NCBI GenBank assembly: GCA_032433765.1
Contig: JAVIAB010000139.1
Coordinates: forward strand, 48,322,240-48,386,239
Direction of reading: 5' to 3'
Length of the DNA stretch: 64,000 nt
DNA from: Megaustenia siamemsis
Taxonomy: Eukaryota; Mollusca; Gastropoda; Stylommatophora; Ariophantidae
Shown here: positions 1-11,960 of the stretch, one piece after another
Position numbering within the stretch: position 1 is the stretch's first letter
Layout of the letters: each line of letters starts with the position of its first letter
Translations under genes and position numbers: made by a program
Notes under the pieces: model-generated
Database searches by the model: none
The model's input: only the letters and a program-made list of their open reading frames with translations
Told to the model about the DNA's origin: nothing

Positions 1-1105
1 CTTCCAAGACAATAAATACCATATATTATAGTTGCTCTAGTGACTTCCACGACATTAAATACCATATATTATAATTGCACCAGGAACCTCCGCGACAATA
101 AATACCATACATTATAGTTGCTCTAGTGACTTCCACGACATTAAATACCATATATTATAATTGCACCAGGAACCTCCGCGACAATAAATACCATATATTA
201 TAGTTGCTCTAGTGACTGCCAAGACAATAAATACCATACATTATAGTTGCTCTAGTGACTTCCACGACATTAAATACCATACATTATAGTTGCTCTAGTG
301 ACTTTCACGACAATAAATACCATATATTATAGTTGCTCTAGTGACTTCCACGACAATAAATACCATACATTATAGTTGCTCCAGGAACCTCCACGACAAT
401 AAATACCATATATTATAGTTGCTCTAGTGACTTCCACGACAATAAATACCATATATTATAGTTGCTCTAGTGACTTCCACGACAATAAATACCATACATT
501 ATATTTGCTCTAGTGACTTCCACGACAATAAATACCATATATTATAGTTGCTCTAGCGACTTCCACGACAATAAATACCATATATTATAGTTGCTCTAGT
601 GACTTCCAAGACAATAAATACCATACATTATAGTTGCTCTAGTGACTTCCACGACAATAAATACCATATATTATAGTTGCTCTAGTGACTTCCAAGACAA
701 TAAATACCATACATTATAGTTGCTCTAGTGACTTCCAAGACAATAAATACCATATATTATAGTTGCTCTAGTGACTTCCACGACAATAAATACCATATAT
801 TATAATTGCTCCAGGAACCTCCACGACAAAAAATATTACATATTATTGTTGCTCTAGTGACTTCCACGACAATAAATACCATATATTATAATTGCTCCAA
901 GAACCTCCACGATAATAAATACCATATATTATAATTGCTCCAGGAACCTTCACGACAATAAATACCATATATTATAGTTGCTCCAGGGACCTCCGCGACA
1001 ATAAATACCATATATTATAATTGCTCCAGGAACCTCCGCGACAATAAATACCATATATTATAATTGCTCCAGGAACCTCCGCGACAATAAATACCATATA
1101 TTATA
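1..1105. repeat. 43-bp minisatellite, about 26 copies
   Basis: Head-to-tail array whose unit begins cttccacgacaataaatacc. Two sub-variants interleave, one ending in gctctagtga and one ending in gcaccaggaa or gctccaggaa. The first type dominates the left and the second dominates the right end. The array is cut by the window start, so its true length is unknown. No gene is seen. Confidence 0.95.
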
Positions 1106-1636
1106 ATTGCCCCATGGACCTCCATAACTATTAATACAATTATAATAAAGAAGTGGTCGAGTGGTTTGGATTGATCGTTTTTTTTTAATCAAGTAGATAC
1201 GGTTTCGACTTCTGGATTGGTTAATGGGATGTTTTCCCCCTGTCCTACGGGAATTAAAAGCCCTAACTTGTGCACCACCTACAACATTTCGCCATATATT
1301 GTGGCACAGAAAGAAACTACACACTAATGAAGATGTCAGAATATAAAGAAGGAATAGTTAAATGAATAGTATGGCTGAAATACATTAAACTGATATCTTA
1401 TTTGCTTCCGTGAGTAGTACGGTGGTTAGGACAACTGATCTGGTGAGTTCAAGAGATGGGGCACGATTATGATCTAAGGTTTCTATGCTCATCATTATCA
1501 TCACGTGCCGTGACTACCGTGATAATGTCTCTCCACAGCTATCAACTTTCAATCAAACCATTCGCTTAAACTGCAAAAAACCTTTGTTCACAGTTTGTAT
1601 CTATCTTATTTTCCTCCATCGCCACGATATACTGAA
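1106..1636. other. unassigned stretch with an old LINE 3' end
   Basis: No gene recognised. Around 1488-1590 the minus strand resembles the last codons and (atc)-rich tail of LINE family C seen at 52345-52480 and 27100-27216. A weak tRNA-like segment (gtggttagga near 1423, gagttcaaga near 1446) may be a decayed SINE head. Confidence 0.4.
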
Positions 1637-1792
1637 GGGAGGTCAAAAAGTAATGCACACCAATTTTTTTCTCGGAAACTATTCGGGCAAAATGTGTGAA
1701 ATTTTCACAGATTGTAGCTGAACATCCCCTTTACACTATCTATTTTTCAACATAATCTCTGTCCAAGCGTATTGCCTTACGCCAACGCGAAA

Positions 1793-2808
1793 CTAGGTCA
1801 TGAATGCCTCGTTTGTACCAAGTTTTGTTCTGCTCGCATAGCCATTTTTAACTGCACGGATCACGTCCTCATCATTGTCAAAGTGTGTCCCACGCAGGAA
1901 TTTTTTGAGTGGTCCAAACAGATGGAAATCTGAGGGAGCCAGATCAGGGCTGTAATGAGGATGGGGCAGTACAGTCCAACCAAATTTGTTGATTGCTTCC
2001 CGTGTTACCAGACTTGTGTGAGTGCGTGCATTGTCATGTTGAAGCAACAAATCTGCAGATGGCTTATTAGGCCGAACTCTGTGGAACCGATTTTTGAGTT
2101 TTGTCAGTGTATTGATGTAAGCTGTCGAGTTGATTGTCTCACCTCTTGTCATTACATCAACAAGAATCACACCATCAATGTCCCAGAAGACAGTGATCAT
2201 CACCTTTAGGGCTGATGGAGATGTTTTGAATTTTTTCTTTTTGGTGACTGCGGATGATGCCATTCCATTGACTGCATTTTTGTTTCAGGCTCATAATAAT
2301 GTGCCCACGTTTCGTCACCGGTAACAATTTTTGACAAAAACATTTCTCCTTCAACACCGAAACGCTCCAACAATTCAGAACAGAATGTTTTCCTTTGAAC
2401 TCTGTGATCATTTGTTAGGCACCGAGGAACCCATCGAGCGCAAATCTTTGAATATCCGAGAGTTTTAAAAATTGCGATTTCACTTCCCTTGCTGACTGTA
2501 AGCTGCAATGCCAATTGCTGACTAGTGATACGCCTATCCTTACGAATAATGGCATCAGCCCGGTTTAACATGTCTGTGCTGGTAGCCGAGGCAACACGTC
2601 CAGAACGCGGTAAATCATGCAGCTCCACTCGTACACTTTCTGCAGCTTTAATTCTCTGAACCCAGCGACTAATTGTGCTTCTATCGACTGCAGAACATTT
2701 GTGCACTGCACACAGTCGTTTATGAATGTTTGCCACAGTTTCTTTTTCCGCAACCAGAAATTCTATGACAATTCGCTGTTTGTAACGGACATTGTTGACA
2801 AGCTCCAT
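1793..2808 (-). pseudogene. mariner transposase (DD34D), frameshifted
   Basis: Starts at a Met at 2808 (MELVNNVRYK). The N-terminal about 115 residues form the helix-turn-helix DNA-binding half (DRSTISRWVQRIKAAE, DLPRSGR). The catalytic domain follows: the first Asp is in TGDETWAHYY, the second in QHDNARTHTS and the third in SPDLAPSDFHLF. Exactly 34 residues separate the second and third Asp, which defines mariner rather than Tc1. The reading frame is lost once, between about 2263 and 2206, in an A-rich stretch (poly-T on the given strand). The last about 150 codons are in another frame and stop at 1793. All three catalytic Asp codons survive. The protein resembles transposases often labelled SETMAR-like in invertebrate genomes. 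The single shift points to moderate age or to a homopolymer error. Confidence 0.88.
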
Positions 2809-2919
2809 TTTAACGGTTGATAGATTGCGTAATATTTATCAGAATGCTGTGCAATTTGGTGCACATGATTGGAACATGTCATATTCCAAGTGTGCAAAAT
2901 TTCATATTCCTATCTTTAT

Positions 2920-3590
2920 TATTCTCTTCTACCTTTTTAGCTCCCAGTGGAGCATAGGTCTTCAACAAACACTTTCCAAGTCGTTCTGTTTTTTGCAATT
3001 CTTTTAAGATCATTCCATGTCTTCCCCATCATCTTCATCTCTGCTTCAATCTGTCTTCTCCAAGAATTCCTTGGTCTTCCTCTTTGTCTTTTCCCCTGGG
3101 GATTCCAAAAAAGGGCCTGTTGTGTAATACTCTCAGTTGGTTTCCGTAGTGTGTGTCCTATCCATCGCCATCGTCTTCGCTGTATTTCTTTATCCACTGG
3201 TATTTGACCGGTACATTTCCATAATTCCACGTTTGTGACTTTGTCCTGCCATTTCCATCCCTTTATTCTGCGCAAGCATCCATTAATGAAAGTCTGTACC
3301 TTCGTGATTGTCAATTTTGTTATTCTCCATGTTTCACAGCCATATAATAGAACCGACTTAACATTGGAGTTGAAAATTTGTATTTTTGTATTTAGCCTAA
3401 TTTCTTTGGATTTCCATATGTTTCCCAGTGCAATGAAAGCTCCTCTTGCTTTTGATATCCTTATTTTGGTATCGTTTTCTGTTCCTCTCTCTTTATCTAT
3501 ATTACTGCCCAGATATATATAAGATTGTACGTCTAGTAGAGGTATTTCTCCTAGTTTTATTTGGTTATTGCCAACTGCATTATCTTTATT
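2920..3590 (-). mobile_element. LINE 3' fragment nested in mariner
   Basis: The open frame 3314-2937 encodes the C-terminal tail of a non-LTR reverse transcriptase polyprotein. It has the pattern RWRWIGHTLRKP, then QALFWNPQGKRQRGRPR, ending in a Trp/Arg-rich segment. Frames upstream to about 3590 continue the same protein in decayed form. Only the 3' part is present, as expected from 5'-truncated target-primed reverse transcription. It separates the right mariner terminal repeat from the rest of that element, so it inserted after the mariner did. Confidence 0.75.
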
Positions 3591-3862
3591 ATTAGCCGAG
3601 AAAAAAATTGGTGTGCATTACTTTTTGACCTCCCTACGTATTTAAGCATGGCCAGTGTGTGTTAATTATTTGATCCTCATGCTGATAATGGACATTCTTT
3701 TAGTGCTGCCCACTTTTATAACGTTTTCCTTACACTAATTAGCTGACTGTGGTTTTATCAGTATATCTTTTGTAAAACATCGTTTCTGTGGCCTCAATAG
3801 GTGTTCTTGTACATTGATGAACTTTTATTCTTATTACTTTCTTTGTCAAATCATCATCATCA

Positions 3863-5392
3863 TCATCGCGTGCCTTCTCCGCAACGAAGGTTGGCTACCA
3901 TGGATAGCCATTCTACTCTGTTTCTTGCTTTGATGGTGCAGGCTGACATAGACTGACTTGTCCATCTTTTGATGTTACTCGTCCATGTTAGTCTTGGTCT
4001 GCTTCTGCCTCTTTTACCTTGTATTTTCCCTTCCAATATTACTTTTAGTAGGCTGTTGTGTCTTTTAACATGCCCCAAAAATGTTATTTGTCTTGTCTTA
4101 ATTGTATTTATTAGTTATCTTTTTATTTTTTGTTGTTTTAAAACTTCATCGTTTGTTATTTTTTGTTTCCATCCAATTCTACCTACTCTTCTATAAATCC
4201 ACATTTCAAAGGCTTCAATTTTCTGTTCTGTTTTCTTGTCTAATGTCCATGTTTCTGCACCATACAGGAATATTGAGAAAACGTAACATTTTGCGATTCT
4301 TAATTTCAGCCCTGTTGATATTTGTTTTGTTGTTAGTATATTTTTCATGGCATTAAAATTACTTTTTGCCATACCTATTCTTTTGTTAATTTCAGTTGTA
4401 CATTTTCCACCATTGGTTATACATTGGTTCATCTTTGTCAAATATGGGTTGCATAATACGTCTCACACTATGGAAGGCTAACCTTTGCAGACATTACTTT
4501 GTACATCTGCCATCCGAATTCAGCACCGCTCCCAGGTATTTAAATTCACTATCATATTTTAATGCCGTAAAATTTGTCTTCATTGAATATTTAGAAGAAA
4601 CCTACTTAATAGTTTCAGATGTTACTTCTGTCTCTTTGCTGTTGAGGCTATCATAATGATTCTGGGTAATCTTAGTTGGCCATACGGGTCATGAGACTAT
4701 TGGTGTTATGGCCATCGCAATCAGTGGCACCTGATTTCTTTAGGATGGCTGCAAAGATACATTTTCGTAGATCTTCGAGTATGTGGTCACTGTTATATAA
4801 GGTGTACCACATGTTTCCCAACCTGGCATTTCTTTAATGGTTACCACTAATCTCTCTCTTCCAGAGTATAGCAGCACATTTACCTGTGAACTCACAGGTA
4901 CACTAACGCTCAGGAGTAACAACCGTATTGTGTAAACACTCTCAGCCAAATGACAGTGATCAGCAGAGAGGCGCGTCAGACAGGTGTTTGATCTGACGCC
5001 ACACTCCAACACTTACTATAGACACATATATATGTACATGTCTCGCACAAAGAACGTACTCATGTTCAAATCTCGTTGCACCATCTTCATTGATAATCGA
5101 ATTATTGAGAAAATGATGGTTTCGGTAGCGAGTGGAATACCTTGTATACGTCACTGAGTAATTTTGTTATGACCTTCACCCATAGCTCTCATAATGCATC
5201 TATCGTTTCAGTTGTTATATTATTGGGACCTGGAGGTTTACTTCTTTTCAAGTGTGGAATTGCCTCCTTCACTTCACTCAGTATTATTGGTGATTCTGTG
5301 CATTTGTTTGAATTATTTAGCTCTGGTCTTTCATCGCCATAGAGTAGACTGGTATACTCCGCCCATATTTCCATTGTCCTCTCTTCTCCCAT
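3863..5392 (-). pseudogene. LINE family A reverse transcriptase, degraded and internally deleted
   Basis: Pieces appear in order on the minus strand. 5392-5189 holds a stretch before the catalytic core (LKRSKPPGPNNITTE). Near 4740-4690 is a motif like KKSGATDCDG followed by SLM, typical of reverse transcriptase region 2. About 4640-4441 holds FKYLGAVLNSDGRC. 4441-4115 holds RIGMAKSNFNAMKN and LYGAETWTLDKK. 4078-3863 is the C-terminal GHVKRHNSLLKVILEGKIQG segment. The catalytic FADD core is missing, and 4780-5140 holds unrelated or unrecognisable sequence. Family A fragments recur at 6345-6475, 11400-11960 and 50195-50605. The protein type is that of RTE-like 'endonuclease-reverse transcriptase' elements of invertebrates. 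Confidence 0.8.
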
Positions 5393-6075
5393 TAGAATAT
5401 TTCCATTGTCTTCTCTTCTCCCATTAGTATATTTCCATTGTCTTCTCTTCTCCCATTAGTATATTTCCATTGTCCTCTCTTCTCCCATTAGTATATTTTC
5501 ATTGTCCTCTCTTCTCCCATTAGAATATTTCCATTGTCTTCTCTTCTCCCATTAGTATATTTCCATCGTCCTCTCTTCTCCCATTAGTATATTTCCATCG
5601 TCTTCTCTTCTCCCATTAGTATATTTCCATTGTCTTCTCTTCTCCCATTAATATATTTCCATTGTCCTCACTTCTCCCATTAGTATATTTCCATTGTCTT
5701 CTCTTCTCCCATTAGTATATTTCCATTGTCCTCTCTTCTCCCAGTAGTATATTTCCATTGTCTTCTCTTCTCCCATTAGTATATTTCCATTGTCCTCACT
5801 TCTCCCATTAGTATATTTCCATTGTCTTCTCTTCTCCCATTAGTATATTTTCATTGTCCTCACTTCTCCCATTAGTATATTTCCATTGTCCTCACTTCTC
5901 CCATTAACATATTTCCATTGTCCTCACTTCTCCCTTTAACATATTTCCATTGATCTCTCTTCTCCCATTAGTATATTTCTATTGTCCCCTCTTCTCTCAT
6001 TAGTATATTTCCATTGTCCTCACTTCTCCCATTAGTATATTTCCATTGTCTTCTCTTCTCCCATTAGTATATTTT
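5375..6075. repeat. 32-bp minisatellite, about 22 copies
   Basis: The unit starts ccattagtatatttccattg and is followed by a pyrimidine-rich half. It begins at the 5' end of the preceding LINE fragment, and the first unit overlaps LINE sequence (MGEERTMEIW in the LINE frame). The array therefore appears to have grown from LINE sequence. Confidence 0.92.
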
Positions 6076-6344
6076 CTACTTTTGATTGTTGAACTGAAAC
6101 TTCTTTTCTTGATTTCATGACCGAGACTTAAATTGGTTCAAGAGATTTTTTTAAAACTGCACAGGTGTAGTGCTGATCACATTACCCCTTCCCCAATCCA
6201 ATGTGCCGGCTGTGATATGTACAAGTAACCATCACTAACTATATTCGTCACACTCTAGTTTTGGTCTCTTTTCCCCTTATCTTCTCGATTTGATTTAGCC
6301 ATTATTTGTCCAATTATTGCTAGTATTATCTTTGTCCAAGACTA

Positions 6345-6475
6345 ACATGGACAAACAGCATAAAAAAATAGACAAGTAAGCATATGACAATCTGTACCAT
6401 CATGGCAAGAGACAGAGCAGAATGGCGCTCCATGGTAGCCAACTTTCGATGCGCAAACGACACTCGATGATGATC
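6345..6475 (+). mobile_element. LINE family A, last about 45 codons
   Basis: Contains the same C-terminal pattern as 3863-3990 and 11830-11950: TWTNSIKK-like sequence, then ARDRAEWRSMVANFRCAN, ending at a tgatgatgat tail. It is a short dead LINE end in an otherwise unassigned stretch (6076-6750). Confidence 0.7.
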
Positions 6476-6751
6476 ATCACGATTGTTTTTGTATGAAATA
6501 ACATCAACCTTGATAAAATTAAGACATTGTCAGGGAATAAGATGCTATCATTTCAACATCAACTTTTATTCTGTTTCAGATGCAATCATATTTCAAATGA
6601 AATAGAATTGTTCTTAATAACTGTTAAGTATTATTTTTCGATTTAATCTGTGCCTCGTTTCTTCAAATAAAGGAACAGATGGCTATGTTAACTTTCTGTG
6701 AGATTTCGCCTTATGTCTTTTGGCGTGTGCTGAGACTGCTATAATGGGGAC

Positions 6752-6872
6752 TGCATCTACCTTTCTTTGTTTGGGAGATAATATATTAATTCAGATGATT
6801 CCACTGGCACGAGTGGTTGAGTAATAACGGATTTTAATTAGTTTGCAGTGATAACGGGGCCTTCCATAACTA
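6752..6872 (+). repeat. dispersed repeat of about 115 bp, copy 1
   Basis: Shares a long similar stretch with 20704-20816, including tttctttgtttgggagat near the start and gggccttccataac at the end. The middle (ctggcac, ggttgag, gtttgcagtgat) is also conserved. It could be a short SINE or part of a larger repeat. The family is not recognised. Confidence 0.7.
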
Positions 6873-7675
6873 TAACTTTGAAAAAAAAAAAAGCTTGGTA
6901 GATAACGTTGAGTCAGCAACAATATTAAATATTACCCATAATAGCGATAGTTGGCAAAATCTATACTGTCTGTGGAGGAAACGAGTGCCAACCTGGATAA
7001 CTTGGTCATCTATGAAATCAAAAATCATTCACCTGTTGAATGTGTTGATAGAGTTGTGTAAACTGTGAACACGTGGTTTGTATCTGCCTGGAAGGTTTAG
7101 ATAAATATCGTTGGTCCAGGAATGTTGGTGGAAATAAGGAAGTATAGGGGGAGATGAGATTGACAGATAGAAAAAGCTGGTAGACTGGATTTAGTGGCGA
7201 AAGAATTAGAGAGATGGAAAAGATAGAGGAAGAAAAAAAAATGTATAAAGAGAAAAGAGGTTTAAGAGACGTTAGAGAAAGAGATGGAGAGAAATGTGAT
7301 ATGTAAGGAAAAGAGAACATGCAAATCTCTGAGAAAAGAGGAGAGAGTAGAAGATGTATTTTTTGTGGTGAAAGAGATATGAGAGCAGGAAAGAGAGTGA
7401 CAAGGAATAACAAAAAATAAAGGAAAGAAGAAAGATCGGGATATGGAAGTTAAAGGAGGAGAGTGCTTGAAATGGTGGACCATGAGGAGTTAGGTAAAGA
7501 CAGATAGAAAGATAAGATTGGAGAGGGAATGAAAAGACAGAGTTGGGAGATAGAAATTGTGGAGAGAAATGACAAGTAGAGAAAGTTTAACGATCGACAA
7601 TGTGAGGCGTAGTTATAAGTGATCAAATTATCTACAGCAAAGTTATCTGCAAAAGCGTTGACGGTAAAAGCATGT
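6873..7675. other. unassigned; purine-rich stretch
   Basis: No gene recognised. 7130-7590 is strongly purine-rich on the plus strand (many gagaga and aagga runs). This gives low-complexity open frames on the minus strand that I do not regard as genes. Confidence 0.5.
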
Positions 7676-7770
7676 TAAACCTGTTCCCGCGACTATTAAA
7701 CCTGTTCCCGTGACTATTAAACCTGTTCCCGTGACTATTAAACCTGTTCCCGCGACTATTAAACCTGTTA
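7676..7770. repeat. 21-bp repeat, 4-5 copies
   Basis: Unit aacctgttcccgtgactatt plus one base. Copies differ mainly at one g/t position (cgcgac versus cgtgac). Confidence 0.9.
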
Positions 7771-7794
7771 TCAAGCTCAACAAGTTAGATAGTC

Positions 7795-8458
7795 ATGGAG
7801 ATAGTATCAGTAGCCTAGTTGTAGCATCAGTAGCACAGTTGTAGTATCGGTAGCGCAGTTGTAGCATCAGTAGCGCAGTTAAAGCACCAGTAGCGCAGTT
7901 GTAGCATCAGTAGCGCACTTGTAGCATCAGTAGCGCACTTGTAACATCAGTAGCGCACTTGTAACATCAGTAGCGCACTTGTAGCATCAGTAGCGCACTT
8001 GTAGCATCAGTAGCGCACTTGTAGCATCAGTAGCGTACATGCAGCACCAGTAGCGCAGTTGAAGCATCAGTAGCGCAGTTGAAGTATCAGTAGCGCACTT
8101 GTAGCATCAGTAGCGCACTTTTAGCATCAGTAGCGCAGTTGTAGCATCAGTAGCGCACTTGTAACATCAGTAGCGCACTTGTAGCATCAGTAGCGCACTT
8201 GTAGCATCAGTAGCGTAAATGCAGCAGCAGTAGCGCAGTTGAAGCATCAGTAGCGCAGTTGAAGTATCAGTAGCGCACTTGTAGCATCAGTAGCGCACTT
8301 GCAGCATCAGTAGCGTAGTTGCAGCATCAGTAGCGTAGTTGTAGCATCAGTAGCACAGTTGTAGCATCAGTAGCACAGTTGTAGCATCAGTAGCGCACTT
8401 TTAGCATCAGTAGCGCACTTTTAGCATCAGTAGCGCACTTGTACCATCAGTAGGGTAG
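7795..8458. repeat. 20-bp minisatellite, about 33 copies
   Basis: Unit agcatcagtagcgcacttgt. A longer-period pattern is visible: blocks with cagttgaagcatcag recur near 8055 and 8235, suggesting higher-order duplication of about 180 bp. Confidence 0.93.
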
Positions 8459-8559
8459 CGATGAAGTGTACATGAATTTGATTATAGCTTGACACTCTCT
8501 TGTCTACCAGGCTGAAATAAATGGGTACCTGATTCATGAAGTTAGGAAGGAAATAGCAT

Positions 8560-10728
8560 CGAGAGACTAACAAGTAATTGTTATACAGCACTCGGTGAAA
8601 TAGACTTAGATATCAATGAAATGTGGGACTCACAGAGCAAAATACTAATGACAGCAGCAGAAGCAAGTGCTGGACTGAAGAAAATGGAAAAAACGAGCTT
8701 GGATCTCAGACACCACATGGAAATACATCAAAGAAAGAAGAGAAGCGAAGAGAGCCATGACTAATGTAAAGACAGATCTTGGAAAGGTTCTGGCAAAAGC
8801 AACATACAAAGAATTAGACAACAAAGTGAAAAGTTCGGCAAGAAGAGATACAAGAGCTTATATAGACAACTTGGCAGAGAAAGCAGAGACAGCTGCAATT
8901 ACAGGAGACAGCAGAACTCTTTATACTGTACAAAAGATGCTGACAAACACCTATACATCCATTGGAACACCAATTCTAGACAAATCTGGATTAATGCTAA
9001 CAACAAGCGCAGACATAAAAGCCCGTTGGGCAGAACACTTCAAAGAAATTCTTAACCGTCCACTACCTCACAGTTTAATAGATTTTGAAGCTGAAACACC
9101 AGCAGCAGAATTATATGTAAATTTAGATGACTTCACCTTGAGTGAAATAGAAACCACCTTAAAGCTAATGACCAATAACAAGGCTGCTGGAGAGGATAAG
9201 TTAACAGCTGAGATCCTCAAGGCAATTGATAGCCATAATTTAATACATCTCCAAAAAATGTTCAACATCATTTGGAAAACAGAGAAGACGCCTCATAAAT
9301 GGAAAAAAGGAATCATTGTTAAGATCCCAAAAAAGGGCAATCTTAGAGATTGTAACAACTGGAGAGGCGTGACACTTTTGTCAGTTGCCTCAAAGTTATT
9401 CTGTAAAATCATCCTAAATAGAATAAAGGATTCAATAGATACAGTAATGCGTGAAGAACAGGCTGGGTTTAGAAAAGGGAGAAGCTGTCTTGACCACATT
9501 TTCACTCTACGACTTATATTGGAGGAACACATTGAAAAGCAAAAACCTTTTGTACTTAACTTCATCGACTTCAAAAAAGCATTTGATAGTATTCATAGAG
9601 ATTCTTTGTGGAAAATTCTGAAGCAATATGGCTTACCATCAAAAATCATAAATATTATCAAAGACATGTATGATGGTTACACATGTGCAGTTCGAACAGA
9701 GGAAGGACTGAGCGAATGTTTCCCAATAGAAACTGGGGTTAAACAAGGATGTATTTTATCGCCCTTGTTATTTGGAATTGTTATGGACTTCATAATGAAG
9801 AAATGCTGCACTGGTAATAAAGGCATCGAATGGATACAAGGAGACCATTTGGAGGACCTCGACTTTGCTGATGACATAGTTCTCATCAGCAGTCAGATAA
9901 AAACGATGCAGGAAAACACAAATGAACTATCATCAATAGCCAGCAAAATTGGGCTTGAGGTCAATCATGAAAAGACTAAAGTCATGAAAAGTTTAATTCC
10001 AACAGGTGACAAAATATACATGGAAAACAAACCAGTAGAAGAGATCGATCACTTTATCTATCTTGGAAGTCACATTGATCGAGAAGGGGATACGAGCAAA
10101 GAAATTAGAATCAGACTGGCTAAAGCAGCAATGTCTTTCAGAAGCCTTGAAAAGTTGTGGAAATCAAAACTCATTAGCACAAAACACAAAACTTAGGCTA
10201 TTCAAATCAAATGTACTATCAACCCTTACGTATGCGTGTGAAAGCTGGAAAACAACAAGAGATATAGAAACAAAGTTGAACGCATTCGAAAATAAATGTC
10301 TAAGGAAAATACTTGGTATAGAATGGAACGAATTCAAAACAAACGAGGAAATTAGAGAAATCGCCAATCAACCACTAATATCTTCAGTAATAAAGAAAAG
10401 ACGATGGTCATACGTTGGACATGTGATGAGAAGAGATAATAATCGAATAGCAAAGCAAGCCCTCATATGGGAAACAACAGGTAAAAGAAAAAGAGGAAGA
10501 CCCAGGGAGACACTGAGAAGAACATTGATGAGAGAGGCAAGAGCAGCAGGAATCGGCTCCATCAATGAGATAGAACTGCTTGCACAGAACAGAGACAGAT
10601 GGCGAGATTTGATAAAATATCTTTAAAAGAAAACTGCTAGAACAAAAATTCATATAGGAGAAGGTGTATCTTGGTCTACGCCCTATGGGCCGGTTACGGC
10701 TCGAAAGGACAATAGATAGATAGATAGA
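8560..10728 (+). mobile_element. LINE family B, 5'-truncated non-LTR retrotransposon
   Basis: Contains a nearly complete reverse transcriptase open frame (see 8679-10626), then about 100 bp of 3' untranslated sequence with a short GC-rich inverted motif (ctatgggccggttacggctc). It ends in (taga)n at about 10710-10728. A simple-repeat 3' tail rather than poly(A) is typical of RTE-clade LINEs. No endonuclease domain precedes it, so the copy is 5' truncated. The exact 5' end and any target-site duplication could not be fixed. Confidence 0.85.
8679..10626 (+). pseudogene. LINE family B reverse transcriptase, two frameshifts
   Basis: One frame runs 8679-10196; its first Met at 8757 is not the natural start, because coding similarity continues upstream (RAWISDTTWKYIKERRE). 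The order is: a linker with TNNKAAGEDKLTAEIL, then RT motifs IVKIPKKGNL, NNWRGVTLLSVASKLF, EEQAGFRKGRSCLDHIF, NFIDFKKAFDS, GVKQGCILSPLLF and the catalytic FADDIVLI. After these come LEVNHEKTKVM and FIYLGSHIDREG. The frame breaks at 10178-10191, where the 7-mer cacaaaa is tandemly duplicated. The C-terminal part continues in another frame to 10626 (ESWKTTRDIE, GHVMRRDNNR, GKRKRGRPR, ending LIKYL). A second shift lies near 8676-8692. The enzyme would copy LINE RNA at a nicked target. This is the best-kept LINE RT in the window. Confidence 0.9.
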
Positions 10729-11399
10729 TTAACAAGGCTTTTCACCTAAACAAGACGTGGCCAAGAGCAGTACTGTTGAACACATCATTCCTCTAGCGCA
10801 ATAGAATTTGCAGTGGGACTACCTTTACTTTTGAAGCTGAAATTAGCGAAGTGATAAAATTGCTGCTCTATTAATTAAATGGATCCTGGCCAGCGGCGGA
10901 TATTCAGAGTATGTAACGGAGACCACCACTCCAGTAATATTTTATCAGAATACATAATCATATTCTAGTTAAATGAGTTAAAAGTCAGTGTACAAGAATC
11001 CACCATATTTCCTAGTATAGCCATGATATATTTCAAACAACGCAAGCAGTTACTAATAAGTTTAAATGTCTCTGAAGGTCAAACTAACTACAACCATACA
11101 ACAGCATCTATCGACCGTACACTGTGGATGAGAACTAGGCAAGCTATTTCAGCAAACATCTCCTTGTTGCCACGGAAACAGGAACAACTAATAAGATGTC
11201 GTTCTATCTTTATATGCAAAGATAAAGAAGTAGAGCCAATAGATTCTTCTGTCTTGTGCCCCCGGTAGCGCTACATCTTTATAAAAAAAAAAACCCAAAG
11301 AAACTAGAACAAAGCTGTTAGAGATGTTAATTAACATCAAAACGATGTTTTTCTCATACCTTATAGTGTGCATTACTACATACTATAACCACACTATAA
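10729..11399. other. unassigned stretch
   Basis: No gene recognised. Around 10835-10860 there is a short reverse-transcriptase-like scrap (FEAEISEVIKLL) on the plus strand, possibly an old LINE fragment. The remainder shows nothing I can name. Confidence 0.4.
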
Positions 11400-11960
11400 C
11401 CAGTGATGGAAAATGTACAACTGAAATTAACAAAAGAATAGGTATGTCAACAAGTAATTTTAATGCCACGAAAAATATACTAACATCAAACAAATAACAC
11501 CAGGGCTAAAACTGAAATTAAAAAAAAAATGTTACATCTTCTCAATACCCCTGTATGGTGCCGAAACATGGACATTAGACAAGAAAACAAAACAGAAAAT
11601 TGAAGCCTTTGAAATGTGGATTTATAGAAGAATAGGTAGAATTGGATGGAAAGAAAAGAAAACAAAACGGAGAAGTTTTAAAACAACTAAGAATGAAAAG
11701 AGAACTACTAAACACAATTAGAACAAGACAAATGAAATTTTTTGGGGCATGTTAAAAGACACAACATCCTAATAAAAGTAATATTGGAAGGGAAAATACA
11801 AGGTAAAAGAGGCAGAGGCAGACCAAGACTAACATGGACGAGTAACATCAAAAGATGGGCAAGTCAACCTGTGACAATCTGCACCATCAAAGCAAGAGAC
11901 AGAGTGTAATGGCGCTCCATGGTAGCCAACCTTCGATGCGCAGACGGCACTCAATGATGA
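11400..11960 (+). pseudogene. LINE family A C-terminal fragment
   Basis: The plus strand carries, with several frameshifts, the same order seen in reverse at 4441-3863: NGKCTTEINKRIGM, LYGAETWTLDKK, IEAFEMWIYRRIGRIGWK, then GHVKRHN-like sequence, KVILEGKIQGKRGRGRPRL and a C-terminus ending in VANLRCADGTQ followed by a tgatgatgat tail. It is 5' truncated and dead. Confidence 0.85.

Larger units (their letters stand above)
1637..3634 (-). mobile_element. mariner-type DNA transposon interrupted by a LINE fragment
   Basis: Bounded by 39-bp terminal inverted repeats at 1637-1675 and 3596-3634 that match perfectly; both start gggaggtcaaaaagtaatgc when read inward. A DD34D transposase lies on the minus strand near the left end. 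The span is 1998 bp, but about 670 bp (roughly 2920-3590) is a LINE 3' fragment inserted just inside the right terminal repeat. Removing that leaves about 1.33 kb, the usual size of a mariner. A TA follows the right end; at the left end the expected TA reads aa, so the TA target duplication is not intact. Mariners move by cut-and-paste. This copy is dead because its transposase is frameshifted. Confidence 0.9.

Noticed and set aside
1793..2808. Host SETMAR-type methyltransferase-transposase fusion
   Set aside because: No SET domain precedes the transposase, and the mariner terminal repeats enclose it. It is a plain element.
7676..8458. Possible CRISPR-like arrays here and at other repeats
   Set aside because: Units follow each other directly with no unique spacers, no cas genes are present, and the genome is eukaryotic.
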